NCBI GenBank assembly: GCA_963693285.1
Contig: OY848917.1
Location: 21,582,245 to 21,646,244 of the forward strand
Direction of reading: 5' to 3'
Source of the DNA: Xestospongia muta
Taxonomy: Eukaryota; Porifera; Demospongiae; Haplosclerida; Petrosiidae
Length of the DNA stretch: 64,000 nucleotides
Of this stretch, positions 21,915 to 34,369 are shown one piece after another. Within the stretch, counting starts at the first letter, position 1. The number at the start of each line of letters is the position of its first letter. The notes under the pieces are model-generated. The model had not been told where the DNA came from and did not search any database. It worked only from the letters and a program-made list of their open reading frames with translations. A program made the translations under genes and the position numbers.

Positions 21915-24900
21915 TCATTCAGCATACATCTGGGTGACATAATCATGATATTTCTCCACAACTGTCTTTCGTTTGACTTTGAATGTAGGAGTAAGCTCAC
22001 CACCATTAACACTGAAATCACAAGGTAGAATACGAAATTTCTACAAAAAAGTAGAGTGATCACATTATTCAAGAATCATTCCAGAAATGTGTTAAATAGA
22101 AGCAATTGAATCATCCAAAGCTTCAAAGATTGTAGTTAGCATAAACAGTACAGTATAGTACGTAATTGTACAAACAAAACTAGAGAAATGAGCAACTATA
22201 ATACTTCACTAACCTGAACTCGTGCTGGTCTGCTAATAGCCTCTTCATTAACTTGTTCCATGCCTTGTTGAATGTAGTCCTTCACAAGATCATCAGTCCT
22301 AGCCTCAGAAACTGAAAAAGAAAACATTCTCTAACTTTAAATAAAATTGTTTTATTATATAAACCATAACTAGGATAATATACATAAGTGATGTATTACC
22401 TCAATGATGAGGACATATATGAACTATGAAGAAGTTATACACACCTAATTGTCCTATCTCAGAAAGTGGTATATCACTTACATATACTAACTTTACACAA
22501 TTCATACATTATAAATTCTCATAGTGAGTATAGGTTGAGTATACTATGTGCATTTATTAATGGACATTCCAATTCTTATTTCCTATATCTTCCATGCACC
22601 TTTGCATATTAAAAAATTCCAATTAACGACCCAGTTGATGAATTCCAATTTCTTATTCCTAATTCTATTTTTGGCACGTGCGCCATTTCTAGGCTTTTTT
22701 TGTTACTTAATAAAACACAAAGAGCAAGTACCACGAGTCGTCAGTTAGAATCAAGTGTCAGCGAGATGTTTCCAGTTGGATTGGGTTCCTGAATTTGGTC
22801 ATATATTAGAATTGGAAACCATCAACTGCATCTTTAATTGGAATATAAGGTGTGCGGAAGAAATTGGAACTAGGAATAGGAATGTCTATCTGTGGCTTCC
22901 ATAGGATGTGAAGAACATATATAGCATTTTCCAGTTTACACTTTTTCTAAGTAGCTAGTACTCTAGTTTTTTTCTGAAAAATTTGCAGACTAACAAGGCA
23001 TTTTAAATGATGTAAACCATTTTTCTCTAGCTCATTTCTAGCCAGGGTTATAACTTTTGAGTCAAACTAGAGTATAGCAATCTAAACAAAATGACTAGGT
23101 AGCTAATGCAATAGTATCACAATAACTATGATGTTTTTATTACACATGATTGTTACCTGTTGTAGCAGTGGAGCCAATTTCATTCAACACAAGTTTAGCA
23201 AGAGAATCTAATTCTTCAGTAGGATTGCCAAGGTCATCAACCTAATAAAGATTTAAAGAATGACAATCACTAATGAACAAGAATTAGTGTACTATATTTA
23301 TAGAGAAACAATTACCCGACATTTGATGGTCACAAACATAGTGAGGTAATGTTGGTCATCTCCTATAACCATCACATTACTTAGAAGACGCATTAATATT
23401 AACATACGCTGGAAGAAGACAACAATAATATAATTAACATTGTATTAATAGGATGGGTGATTGTTCTAGGGTTGCAATAAACATACAGGACCTTAAACAA
23501 ATTTTATAATACTTACATTTTCAATAGGTACTGGTGCAATATTTTCTCCTGCTTTAGTAATTATTAGTTCCTTAGATCGTCCAGTGATATAATAAAACCC
23601 TGCAATGTAGTATCATGAAATGAGTCATTAAAAAATAATAAATACTGAAAGTGTAACATAACATGTAAATTAGCAAATCACAAATGAATTTAATTTGCTA
23701 TCTAATTGGTCAATTATAGGTCACAATTATCCATAAATATGTGTCATAGACACAGGTCACTCCACTGAGTTTGTTCTTTTTTTCTCAAGGGTTAGAGACT
23801 ACAAAAGCAACATTGCAAACTAACTTCTAAACCAGTTAAAAACCTTGGTGTTTGATCATTTCATTGCTCGGTAATGCTCAGAAGGATAAAATCCTCACAA
23901 GTCCTATAATACTCTTCCTGACATTTGGGCATCATAATACCGGTTTATTTAGGCAACTAGTAACTTCCATTTTCATTTATAATCTATCAATTTCACATAT
24001 TGAACAATGTGAAGATTATTCCATGTCATTATTGTGAGAAACAAATCATAATAACTTTATTGAACATACCATCATCATCCATATTTCCAATATCTCCTGT
24101 GTGAAACCAGCCATCTTCATTAATACAGGCTTTGGATTTCTCTTCATCATTAAGATATCCCATAAACACATGGCGTCCACGAAGACATACTTCTCCATCA
24201 CCGTTTGGTCCAGGACTATCAATTCTAACCTCACCACCCATAAGTGGATGTCCAATAGAAGTCTGTTTGAATTTGTCTAAGGAGAAAGTAAACAAATAAT
24301 AGCTAGCTATATACTAAATGTATATCTTAAGGTGAACAGAATATATACCGTATACTGGGATTTATTGGCAAGCGATAAAATTTGGCGAATTTGCGAATTT
24401 CAAAAAATCGCCAAATTAAATAACAGTCAAAATTTATCACTTAGTCGCCACACCCACGAGGTAAGTTTTCTCCAACAATAGCATTCCATACACTTGGTAG
24501 TCTCTAACCATAGACATTAGAAACTATTCCAATATCTATGTTCTAACAACAGAATCAAACCTGAACTCAATTTTATTTCATTAAAGTGGGTGTGGTATTA
24601 AGACATGTGCTAAATTCGTCAAATTTAATTCGCCAATTATAAAATTTTACAATTCCGCCAAAATTTATCGTCGCAAATAAATCCCGGCATACGGTATGTG
24701 TCAACAACTATTACTTCAGAGTTTCATTCAATTTGTTGCTGATTAATTCACATGTCAGACTATCCTATGATTGTTTACACTAGAGGTAACATAATCCATA
24801 CAGATGTATGACTAGTTCTTGTATTACTTTATTCTGTTGTCATATGTAACTTTTGAAAAGCAACAAACTAAATTTATCACATACTCTAACAGTCAATAAA

Positions 24901-27900
24901 TATTGCAACCAACAATCTTTATGAAATCATCAACAGCAATACTGTGATTTTAATAGCTCTAAAATAGTAATGAAAGTACCATCAAAACAATGTTGAGAAA
25001 TAATGACATTTTGCTTAGACTGTTGTTGAGGAAATTCACTTCTATAACATGTCTATTATTACAAATGACAAACATAGTAAAAAAGCATCATATTACTATA
25101 ATCCATCTTTCATAAAACACTCAACACACATGTTTATCCAGTCATCCTATCACCACTAGCTGCTTGTAAAAATGTAAGATAAGATATAGTCAATGAAGTT
25201 ACTAATATGACAGTAAAGTCAGTCCTATTTATTGTACAAACATTCCAAGTCCAACAAATTAAGAAACAGTGGATTGAGACACAAGCAACTTGTGTCAATG
25301 GTCAATCTAATATTCTTTGGACTAATCCTTTCTTAGCTAACAGTTTTGGTAGCAAACTACTACTTCACTAACTCAGTTTTTTGTTAGACAACAGACGAAA
25401 TATAATCTTTACCTAGTGTATTTTGACAACCAGCTCCTGATGTTTCAGACAAACCATATAGCTGATATAGAGGAATATCGAAGTCAGCAAAGAAGTCACT
25501 CACTGCAGTAGGCAAAGGAGCAGCTCCAGAACCCTAGAAAAGTCATACCAAACAAACTTATATTTTCATCATAACAGTAAACATTATATCACTAAGTCAG
25601 TCATACACAAATGCTTATTGCAAGTGACTGCAATGTTATTCAATCATCACTTCAAAATCCACTTACAATGTGGGCAATGGATAGTACAAACTTATATCAA
25701 AACAATTAAATGATTCCTAAATTATTACAATATCAAAAAGTGTCACTTAAGAAATAATTATTATACTACTTCCCAAACATCATAAAGTGTCAGTTAAGAA
25801 GCAATTCAACAAATGCCAGTTAAACAATAGTACTCCTTTTAGGAAGGTTAGGAAGGTGTTTTGGAAAAGGATATAGATTAATGACTACATAAATTATCTT
25901 TAAACAAATGATAGTTATGATATCTATAGTAATCCTTACAGTTATATGACATTGATCCAATCCTAGTTTTTCACGAAGACCCTTGAATACAAGGCTACAA
26001 GAAGCAACAAAAATACTTACTTTAGTGAAAGTATAAAACAAACAAAAGTATAGAACCATATCCTCAATTTACTATGTGATATACAAATCAAATATGTGTA
26101 ATTTAGTTTAGTTACTGGTTTATTAAGAATTGTATAGTCTTTAAAAAGAAACAATTTAGCAATGTTTAGGTGGTGTATTTACAACCAATAATACATCAAT
26201 CAATTCCTATTCTATGTGTAACAGACATGACACATAGAGTAAATATAACATAATAACTAAACAAAAATAAATAGGCAAGCAAACGTCATAATTAATGCAT
26301 ATACTGATGGAACACACAGGTACAGTTCCTTTCAGTTCAGTGATGTTTACCTATTAGCTAGCCAGTAACCCCATGCAGCACCTCCTCCAGATAACCTATT
26401 GTTATAAGTCTTCCTTCCAATATCCTAACATAAAATAAATAAAGTTATAGATATCAAAGAGGGACAAAAATGTTCAATGTTTACAAACATTATGCCAACA
26501 ATGACAGAGTTAGGTTCATTATAGAAACATAATTTGAGATTATCACTTGAATATTAGGTGATTATAGTGATGAAAAATAAACATTACCTTTGATTTTTCC
26601 AAGATAAATGCTTTAACTCCTTTTACTTCAGCTGTCTGAATCTCAATAGCTTCTTTAAACTTTTCCCAAACACGAGGTACACATATGAACAAATTGGGCC
26701 GAACTTCCTACAAAGCAATTAATGAAATAAGGCCATTTCATTATGCATATTATACTAGTAGAGTGTCTTTAAGACTGCCTTTAAGAGCATCAGGTTTAGC
26801 AAAGTAAACACAGTGACCAGTGACAACAGGAGACAAAATGTCCACCATCTGAGCAGCAATGTGACTCAATGGTAGAAAACTGACAATACGAAATTCCTAC
26901 AAATCACAGATAACAGTACATATTTATTATTTATTATTATATTACACTATATAATATTATTAATATTATATAGTATATTGTATAAAAACTCATTAGAGTG
27001 TTAGTATATATATAGGTTATACACCAAGATCAAGGTAGATATGTAATTTGTACACCAATGACTGCAGACCTGAGGTGTATAAATAACACAGCTAATGAGA
27101 CTGACGTGTATAAATGATTTGTACTATGTTGACCAATCAGATTGCTGTGTTTTAATTCCTATACTAGATACACTTCATCAGTTGCTTTGGATACATGTGT
27201 AGGTCAAGATATACTTATAAGCTTTAGATCACAAACGAATACTTACCACTTTACTTGCAATAGAAGAAATGGACTTTCTTATCTACATTTTTCTTTTCGA
27301 TACATGACAAGACCATTCAGCTAGAGTGCTATTCCTTCCTTAGCCTAACTCCTTACTTTGATATTTAGCCATGCATTATACCAATTAGTTATAGATTCCA
27401 ACTTGGTTTAGTAGCAATAGTTGTTACTTCTAAACAGACATTTACACTCTAAAATCAAAAAAGGTATTTAAGCTCACGAAAAAGTTTTTACATAGAATTA
27501 GACTCTATCAACAGAAAAATTGAACCATAAGTCTCAAAAGGCCAGCTACCTTTGCTTAGAGAGGAAGAACTTGCAAAACTACCATATAAATTTGCCACCA
27601 GCCTATACTGCATTTATCAAGTTCATTCTTTAAATCTCAGACTTTGCTTGTTTCATACTTTCAGAAACGTTGTCTTCTATATAGAAACATTATTGAGCTG
27701 AGTAAATGTCAATATTTTCATGATATTTGTTAGAAATATAAAGCAGCAATTTCTCCCATACTATTTACATTAACTTTGGAGATCATTTCTCAGAAAAGAG
27801 TGTATGAGAACTTATATACCTCTCTGGGAAGAATGTATTTATTGACCATAATGGTGATTGGTCAATTAAGGCATAATTAAGGCATAGCATAGTAGAGCAT

Positions 27901-30900
27901 AGTACAAGTATCTAGTATTGTCTATCAAAAAGGTCAATTCAAACAGATGTGTTTAAAAGCTCACTTCATTGAGGTTGTAAGTATGGGACACAGTAATAGC
28001 AGTCCATATTAAGTTGTCATGACTCAACATCACTCCCTATACAAAAAGAAACAGTAGAAGATTAAAAACATGAAAAAATTCATATTGACAAAATACACCA
28101 TCAATTTCATTAGGGAAAATTTTATAATTTGGCTCCACTAAAAGCAAAGGAATCCGGTCTTTAAAGCAATTAAAGTATGAATTGTCTGATTGTTAACTTG
28201 CACCACACCAGGTTATAATTTTGTAAAGCACAAATGGGTAAATGATACTAAATTTCAAAACAATTTCCATAAAGAATAAAAAGATATATCATAATGCACA
28301 TGTTGTCAATTAACAAATCAGAGAGCAGCTTTAGAGGTTAACTCTCTTATATAACTCTATGTAAAACTGCAAAGTACTACATTATGCTTTGACGTTTCAT
28401 GATAATCTGATTGTTCAAGCTTTAGAATTCACAATTATATTTTTTATTTCATTAATTAGTGTTAATTATAAACACAACAGCACCAGATGTAGGTTTACAA
28501 TTGGCACACAGTATAGACCTCCTTAGTCTCTATGGTATTTAAAAAAATTAAAATAAATTAAGTTGGCTTTAGTAAAAATGTCAGAACCATCATCCACCTC
28601 AATGTATATATCCTATAGTAACGTCTTTGCCAAATGTCACAGCTGCTTACTTTGGGAGGACCAGTTGTTCCTGATGTATAAATAAGTGAAGCACAATGAC
28701 CTGATTTCTGAGCATCAATTCTCCAAGACAACTCAAAATCAGGCACATCCTACATAAAATTAGAACAAACACTCACATACTGTAACATGAGAACCCTTAG
28801 ACAACACAAACAAAGATACAATATGTAGTAGCTCAGATATAATTAGTTGTATATGATACCTCCTTCAAAAACACACCTTGCTGTACATACCCAGATCAAT
28901 GTACCTCAGTAATACATCCACTAACACTTGTAACAAACAGATAACACCCAACTATCCATATTATAGTGACATAACTAACCACATTTATTCTCATAACCAA
29001 CATTATTAATACACATATATATGTCTTGTATCAGCTGTTAAAACTAACAAACTCAAGTAGTAATAGTTACTATATATTGTTACCTTTCCAAGGTCTAAAA
29101 ACTCTTCCCAAGATATAACACCAGCTTCTTTCATACGTGGTGTAACAGGTTCAGGAAGATATTGTATAATAGCCTTGAGATGAGGTAAGTGATCCTTTAC
29201 CTAATATTATAACAAGAAACAAGGAAGAAAATGTAGGGATCCCTAGCATAAGTACTTTACAAAGAATACAAACAAGATAGTAGGGAAGGTAGTCATGGCA
29301 GCACTACACTTAAAACATAGACATAAAATCTATTAGAATTATGATATATAAAGGTGCATTACTTTTGTTTATGTTATATTGCTATTATGTAGGGAAGATG
29401 GTCCCTGCATTTTCACTTGTTTTTCTTCTAAATCAAGCTTTTAAACATATTAGTGTCAAGATTTAGCTAGTACTTAAAAAAAGAACACTTATTTGCTTTT
29501 TTGTTTAAAGTAATTGTTATTTTTTAATTAAACTTGTTTGTTATTATTTTGTTAATAGTTCAGAATAGGCTTGGTGTCAATCTGTGTCACCTTAGTAAAG
29601 ATGATAGCTAAAGTCTTTTTGCTTTTTCTGTTATCATGCAATACAAGGAAGTGGAAGCGAAAAAATTAAACATTTAGCAAACTGTTGTTACTTAAGTCCT
29701 GTTGGCTCAAGAACATTGCGTACTATTGATAGGTTCTGATCAACTATTGACAAGACATTTTGTGTTTCCAGCCAATACAACAGCTCAGGGCAACCCTACA
29801 TTGACATTATTAGCATGTGCCTATTAAAACTATAAAGATAAGAACTAAAGGTCAAAAAGAGTGATCTAATTCAATAAACAATAGACTGTCTAAACCACAG
29901 ACTCCACCCATACTTTGACACATTTATCACACTATCATTTTATACAAGTTCAATTTGTCTATTGTGAGATATCATATATCAAATGATTTGACACTTCATG
30001 TATTACAATTTAATAAGTACACTCTATTATACAAATGAATTAGTACATATAGAGAACACATCAAACTAACAAAGTCACAAAGGATAAATAACACTTTTAC
30101 AAAGTGCCAAAATTCTAGGAATAGATTTATCATACACCTTGTAATGGCATTTAGTCATTGCTATGGCAATCAAAATTCCCAGGAATATATAAAGCAACTG
30201 AGTGCAAACTGTTGATTCTTTAGATCAGTCTGTTAGACCAATGAACTTACAATTGAAAGTAAAAATGGACTTTTGCCTTAACATGTAGTTCACTGGCTAT
30301 TTAAGTAATAAAAAAGGTTGTTTACTTCATACAAACGTTTGTTTTCTCATTAAAGGCTATTAACAAATAATGAAAACAAGGTTCAGTCATTTATTATTGA
30401 ATTTATTATACAAGTATAGGTTATACACTGAGATTGAAGTAGATATGTGATTAATACATCAATGGCTGCAGACCTGAGGTGTATAAATCACATAACTAAT
30501 GAGACTGAGGTGTATAACTGACTTGTACCATGTTGACCAATCAGATTGCTTTGTTTTAATTGCTACAGTGTGTCAAGATCTACTTGTTAGCTTTAGCTAA
30601 CAAAGGAACACTTACTATTTTACTTGCAGTAGGAGAAAGAGATTTTCTTATCTACACTTTTGTTTACAATACATGACGAGAGTTTCTACTAGAGTGTTAT
30701 ACAAATATTAGCCCCATCTCTATTTGTAAAAAATAGAAATATAAGGCAGTAATTTCATCCATATTAATTTGCTAAAACCATGGAAATCAAAACATCGGAA
30801 AAGAGTGTATATTAGAATTAATATACCCCTCCAAGAGATATTTAAGATATTAAATGACCTAAAACGAAGCAATCTGATTGGTCAATTAAGGCATCGCATG

Positions 30901-32500
30901 GTATATTTCACATTAATGTCAATACCTCCAATATCTTTTCCAGTTGTTTATCATTCTCACAAAAAAACAGTTCAGCATGACAACTTTCAGCTATATATTG
31001 GCAAGTCTCTGAAAGGGAAGTAGATCACAGTGACATCAGTATAGGTGCTATTCTATTAATAAGTGTTTAATTTCATTCATACTACAGCAGTACATAATAG
31101 CTATGCCATAAATAAACCACTGTTATACCTAAAATTATATGCAGTAAGAGACAGAAGCCTGTTTGTGTTAACTTGACCACTTTTACTGTTCAATTTACAA
31201 TTACATGTATTAGGATACCAAATTACTCCAACAGTACAATACTTCCTGTTAATACTGGACAAGTCTGCAATCAATACTACAATACTAGCCAATAATAATA
31301 AGGACAAGAAAGCAATAGACATTAAACTGATTTATAATATTAAAGTAAATGTGATTAGACTTTAGTAACACTTCAATATAGTAAGACAACACTATTGCTT
31401 TCTTTTATACTATACATCAATATTTATCTTATAAGAAGTTAAGAACCAATAGTTATCAGATTTTCTACATCTTATGAAGGTTCATATAACATGTCAGAGA
31501 TGGTGTTCCATACCTTTGTTGTTAGTAGTATAGACACCAGCAGCAATACCACCAGCCTACAAAATATGAAGTTACTTTATACATTAAGTAATTATATCAT
31601 CAACACATCCAAAGGAATTGATAACAGACTAAATATCTTAAATGGTATCATGTGATGAATATGTGTAGTCATACCATTATAGATGCCATGAAAGTGATAA
31701 ACCACTCAGGAGAATTGAAGCCTAAAATAGGTACTCCATGATGAGCTTCCAAACCAAGCTTGATCATAGACTTTGCTGCCTTTTCAACATCATCAAGATA
31801 CTGATTATAGGTCCAGGTTATCCATATATCATTCCGCTTCACTTTGAGAGCAGGACAATGTCCAAACTTTGAGACAGTTCGTTTAAAGGCTTCATTGACA
31901 GTCACAGGAGGAATAGAAGCAGGACCAGTTAATGATACCTGTGAGATATGGCAATGAATAATACCAGCTGAAACAAATGTCTTCCCAGAATATCTCTTTT
32001 ATACTTCCCTACATTGTATGTGGTTTAAAGATTGTACAAAATAAAGCCATAAAAAAGAACCAAAGTTCAATTGATAAAAAAACAATGGTGTAAATAAATT
32101 TGATGATGTACCATCCAGTTGCTGTTTCTGTAAATAGCAGCTATACATGTAGTTTATTTGAATATATTTTCTTTAACAATAATTATACCAATCTTCCTTA
32201 ACCACAGACTAATTAACTGGACCCATTAAATTAGAAACACTTAACTTTTGATTTTTGCCCTATGACATTTGGCTAAATTTTGTATTCAATGAATACAACT
32301 TATTATGTAACAATTTACATCAAAAAGGTTAAAAGGTCACATGTATAATAGATTGTACCCAGTAATGCACAAGCATGTACAATGCCGTTGTCCATATATA
32401 GCGTAGAAATAGGATGATATTGCCAAAATAAGATGGATAAACTAACCTTAATAGACGCTTCCGCATCTGGTTCTACTGTCCAGTGCTTAGCAGTTGCCAT
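21915..32500 (-). CDS. ACSBG: long-chain fatty-acid-CoA ligase, bubblegum (ACSBG) family
   Basis: Activates long or very-long-chain fatty acids to acyl-CoA through an acyl-AMP intermediate. Exons read 5' to 3': 32447-32500 (ATG), 31675-31938, 31514-31556, probably 29692-29795 (uncertain), 29084-29200, 28651-28749, 27965-28036, 26756-26896, 26588-26707, 26351-26424, 25940-25994, 25413-25533, 24070-24276, 23517-23599, 23316-23408, 23157-23241, 22214-22311, 21915-22040 (TGA). Apart from the uncertain exon, lengths and phases join. Key motifs: AMP-binding P-loop [76 protein letters not shown]-specific [17 protein letters not shown] and ISWEEFL separate it from other ACSL enzymes. About 650 residues, near the family length. 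Its introns hold a mariner-like MITE and dispersed repeats. Its 5' end is duplicated at 12.45-13.64 kb. Confidence 0.92.
22561..22888. repeat. probable MITE in a synthetase intron
   Basis: The left end (gacattccaattcttatttc) and the inverse complement of the right end (gacattcctattcctagttc) match imperfectly, with further inverted similarity inside (aattccaattaa-type blocks). About 330 bases and non-coding; the interior is noticeably less AT-rich (cacgtgcgcc, cgagtcgtcag). Target-site duplication was not resolved. Confidence 0.5.
24346..24696. mobile_element. MITE with TA target duplication (Tc1/mariner-like)
   Basis: A 347-base element (24348-24694) begins ccgtatactgggatttatt and ends aataaatcccggcatacgg, its near inverse complement, flanked on both sides by TA. 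Internal arms (tttggcgaattt and aaatttgacgaattt) extend the inverted repeat. It is non-coding. TA flanks plus short terminal repeats fit a non-autonomous Tc1/mariner element. It lies in a synthetase intron. Confidence 0.8.
27009..27905. repeat. dispersed repeat, copy 1
   Basis: Paralogous to 30415-30905 in another intron of the same gene. Shared blocks: ataggttatacac, gactgcagacctgaggtgta, gaccaatcagattgct, gattttcttatctaca-like, cagaaaagagtgtat and gattggtcaattaaggcat. This copy carries about 400 extra bases in the middle. No coding capacity was recognised. Confidence 0.65.
29692..29795 (-). other. uncertain fourth exon of the bubblegum synthetase gene
   Basis: A 104-base block with an ag acceptor and a gtaac donor has exactly the length needed to link the phase of exon 3 to exon 5. 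One frame is fully open ([12 protein letters not shown], then [11 protein letters not shown]) and resembles the PEAC-to-VENQ segment expected here. The frame imposed by exon 3, however, meets a TGA after three codons. Either there is a one-base error or mutation, or the real exon was missed. Confidence 0.35.
30415..30905. repeat. dispersed repeat, copy 2
   Basis: The shorter partner of the 27.0-27.9 kb repeat, also in the synthetase gene in the same orientation. It contains gtaggagaaagagattttct, a counterpart of the block near 27255, and ends near gattggtcaattaaggcatc. Confidence 0.65.
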
Positions 32501-33116
32501 TGACACTTTAGTAAGGGCAAGTCAATAATTGTCTTGAGATTCATTTCCTCTTCCAACGTACATCCGGTGTCTGAGTAGACAATTTACACTATTGTAGAAT
32601 ACCCCATCACGGACATTCTGCACTAGTGCTAATTGTCCAATAACGACTTCCTTCGTTACCATAATAGGTACCCAAACAGGTTCACTAAATTGTGACAAAA
32701 GAGCTTTACGTCATAAAGCTACTAACTACAAGGTGGAAAGCAGCCACTTATTTTATTATCTCAAGGCTGGCCAGACATGGAAGGAGGTACCTCGTTCATC
32801 TACTGAAAGAATATGAATATTAGAAGCATGCCACTCCTTAGCTGAAGGCAAGTTACTTTGTCGCTCTGAAATATGAATATGTACTGTTGTACACGACATT
32901 TATATAATGTCAAATTTTTAAATATACATAGGAGGGCATCTGGGCGATAATAAGACATATGAAAAGATTGCTGAAAATTTTAATGGAAATTGCTATGGAA
33001 ACATGTAACTGATTATGTTAGAATTTGTACTGTATGTCAAACAACCAATGATGCCAAAGTTGTAAAGCAAGCTGTACCACCAATCCCTGTTAAACCAAAA
33101 GTATGGAGACAGGTAT
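31290..33116. repeat. source or sister copy of the 12.45-15.8 kb segmental duplication
   Basis: Contains exons 1-3 of the full synthetase gene, its 5' flank and the Ginger-like element head, colinear with 12454-13994 and 15573-15815. It keeps the uninterrupted site (gtactgttg at 32881) into which a MULE jumped in the other copy. Confidence 0.88.
32580..33113 (+). mobile_element. Ginger-like integrase fragment upstream of the synthetase gene
   Basis: Carries the block with tacaaggtggaaag and ggccagacatggaagg (pre-head region) and then a zinc-binding integrase head near 32930-33110. The latter matches 15627-15811: IAT-type spacing, RICTVC-like cysteines (tgtactgtatgt), then PIPVKPKVWRQ before a gt donor. 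A ten-base deletion and other indels break the frame. It ends where the segmental duplication ends. Confidence 0.55.
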
Positions 33117-33466
33117 ATAACATAGCTACTGTAATAACATAGCTACTGTAAGATCATTTGTTATAAATCTCACCAAATTATTGTACAGGTAACATATTCA
33201 GTAGAGGTCAATACTAATAACAAAGCTAAAGGCTAACTAGGAAGATCAAAAAAGCATTCCAATTTTCATAGACTCTTTGATGATTAATTATAATGTTGTT
33301 TGTCAACATTGTGTTAATATACATCAACAATAAAGTTTGTTTATAGAAGGTATTATATAATTACATAGTTAGTGATTTTATATTGATACTGTAGGAAGTA
33401 ATGGAAGTTAAACAAATGGGACCTTAAATGATGTATTTCTTGAAACTCTTATTTAAACTAGTGGAT
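33117..33466. other. AT-rich spacer, no gene seen
   Basis: Includes a short direct duplication (acatagctactgtaa twice near 33120-33148). No open frame of interest. Confidence 0.35.
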
Positions 33467-33720
33467 TCAAGAGTTATTTTGAAGAGGTCCTTTTATAATC
33501 TCAATGATCTCTCTCCAAATAGATGGGGTTGGTCGGTTATTGAGCCAATTCTGAAGTGTTTTTGACAACTTTACTTCATTCAGTAAATTTTTATTAAGCA
33601 AGCCAACAAGACTATTATCAGCAACTCCAAATAGGCCACCAAACCTCATACCACTTAGAAGAAACTGAAGATAGAAACTCTAGCAGAACATCTTTCTGTG
33701 GTTCTGAATCTGTGACAAAG
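33467..33720 (-). pseudogene. decayed death-domain exon, type A copy 1
   Basis: The minus strand reads LEFLSSVSSKWYE and then, after a one-base shift, GVADNSLVGLL, NEVKLSKTLQNWLNNRP and REIIEIIKGPLQNNS with a stop. This is the helical pattern of a death domain, homologous to the decayed copy at 41199-41450. One extra T after WYE breaks the frame. No acceptor or upstream exons were found. Confidence 0.65.
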
Positions 33721-34369
33721 TGCAGAATATACTATAATTATACTTATTTTGCAGGTACAGTTACTTTAATAGAGTTAGTGCAACTTATTAAAAGTTTAAA
33801 ATCTGTTGCTGACTTTCAGGTAATTGTTTATTATTAATATAACTCCTATTGTAACTTCTAATGAATAATTGATATAAAGTAATTTAGAGCATAGTACTGG
33901 TTTATCCAATTGTTGTTTTAAATTAATGGCTTTCTTTTTGAAGAAACTAATGCAAAATTCACCATCTCTCTCTGGTTTTACTAATAACTCTACTATCAAA
34001 AAACAACAGAAACAAAGTAAGTAATAATCATAAGTCCTGTTTTAACAGTTATTCATCTGTAGCTGCTCTTAGTGATGTTTTAAAATTGAAGCAGTATTAT
34101 GATCTCACTATATCAACCTCTTTGTTAAGTCCTTAATCTACAGTGATATATTATCTGTTATGTTGTCATAATGATTTTACAGGTGCATTAGGTCAAAATA
34201 ATATTATTTAACTAATATCCCTGGAGTGATTAAACCAATAAGGAGTATTTTAGAGGAGCAGTCAACAGTATTGTCACTACTGCTAAGGTATATTCATTAT
34301 TAGGTACATATAATTATATACTAGTTTCACTTCGTAAAGCCACTAAATGATATTTACTTCTTCCTTTTT

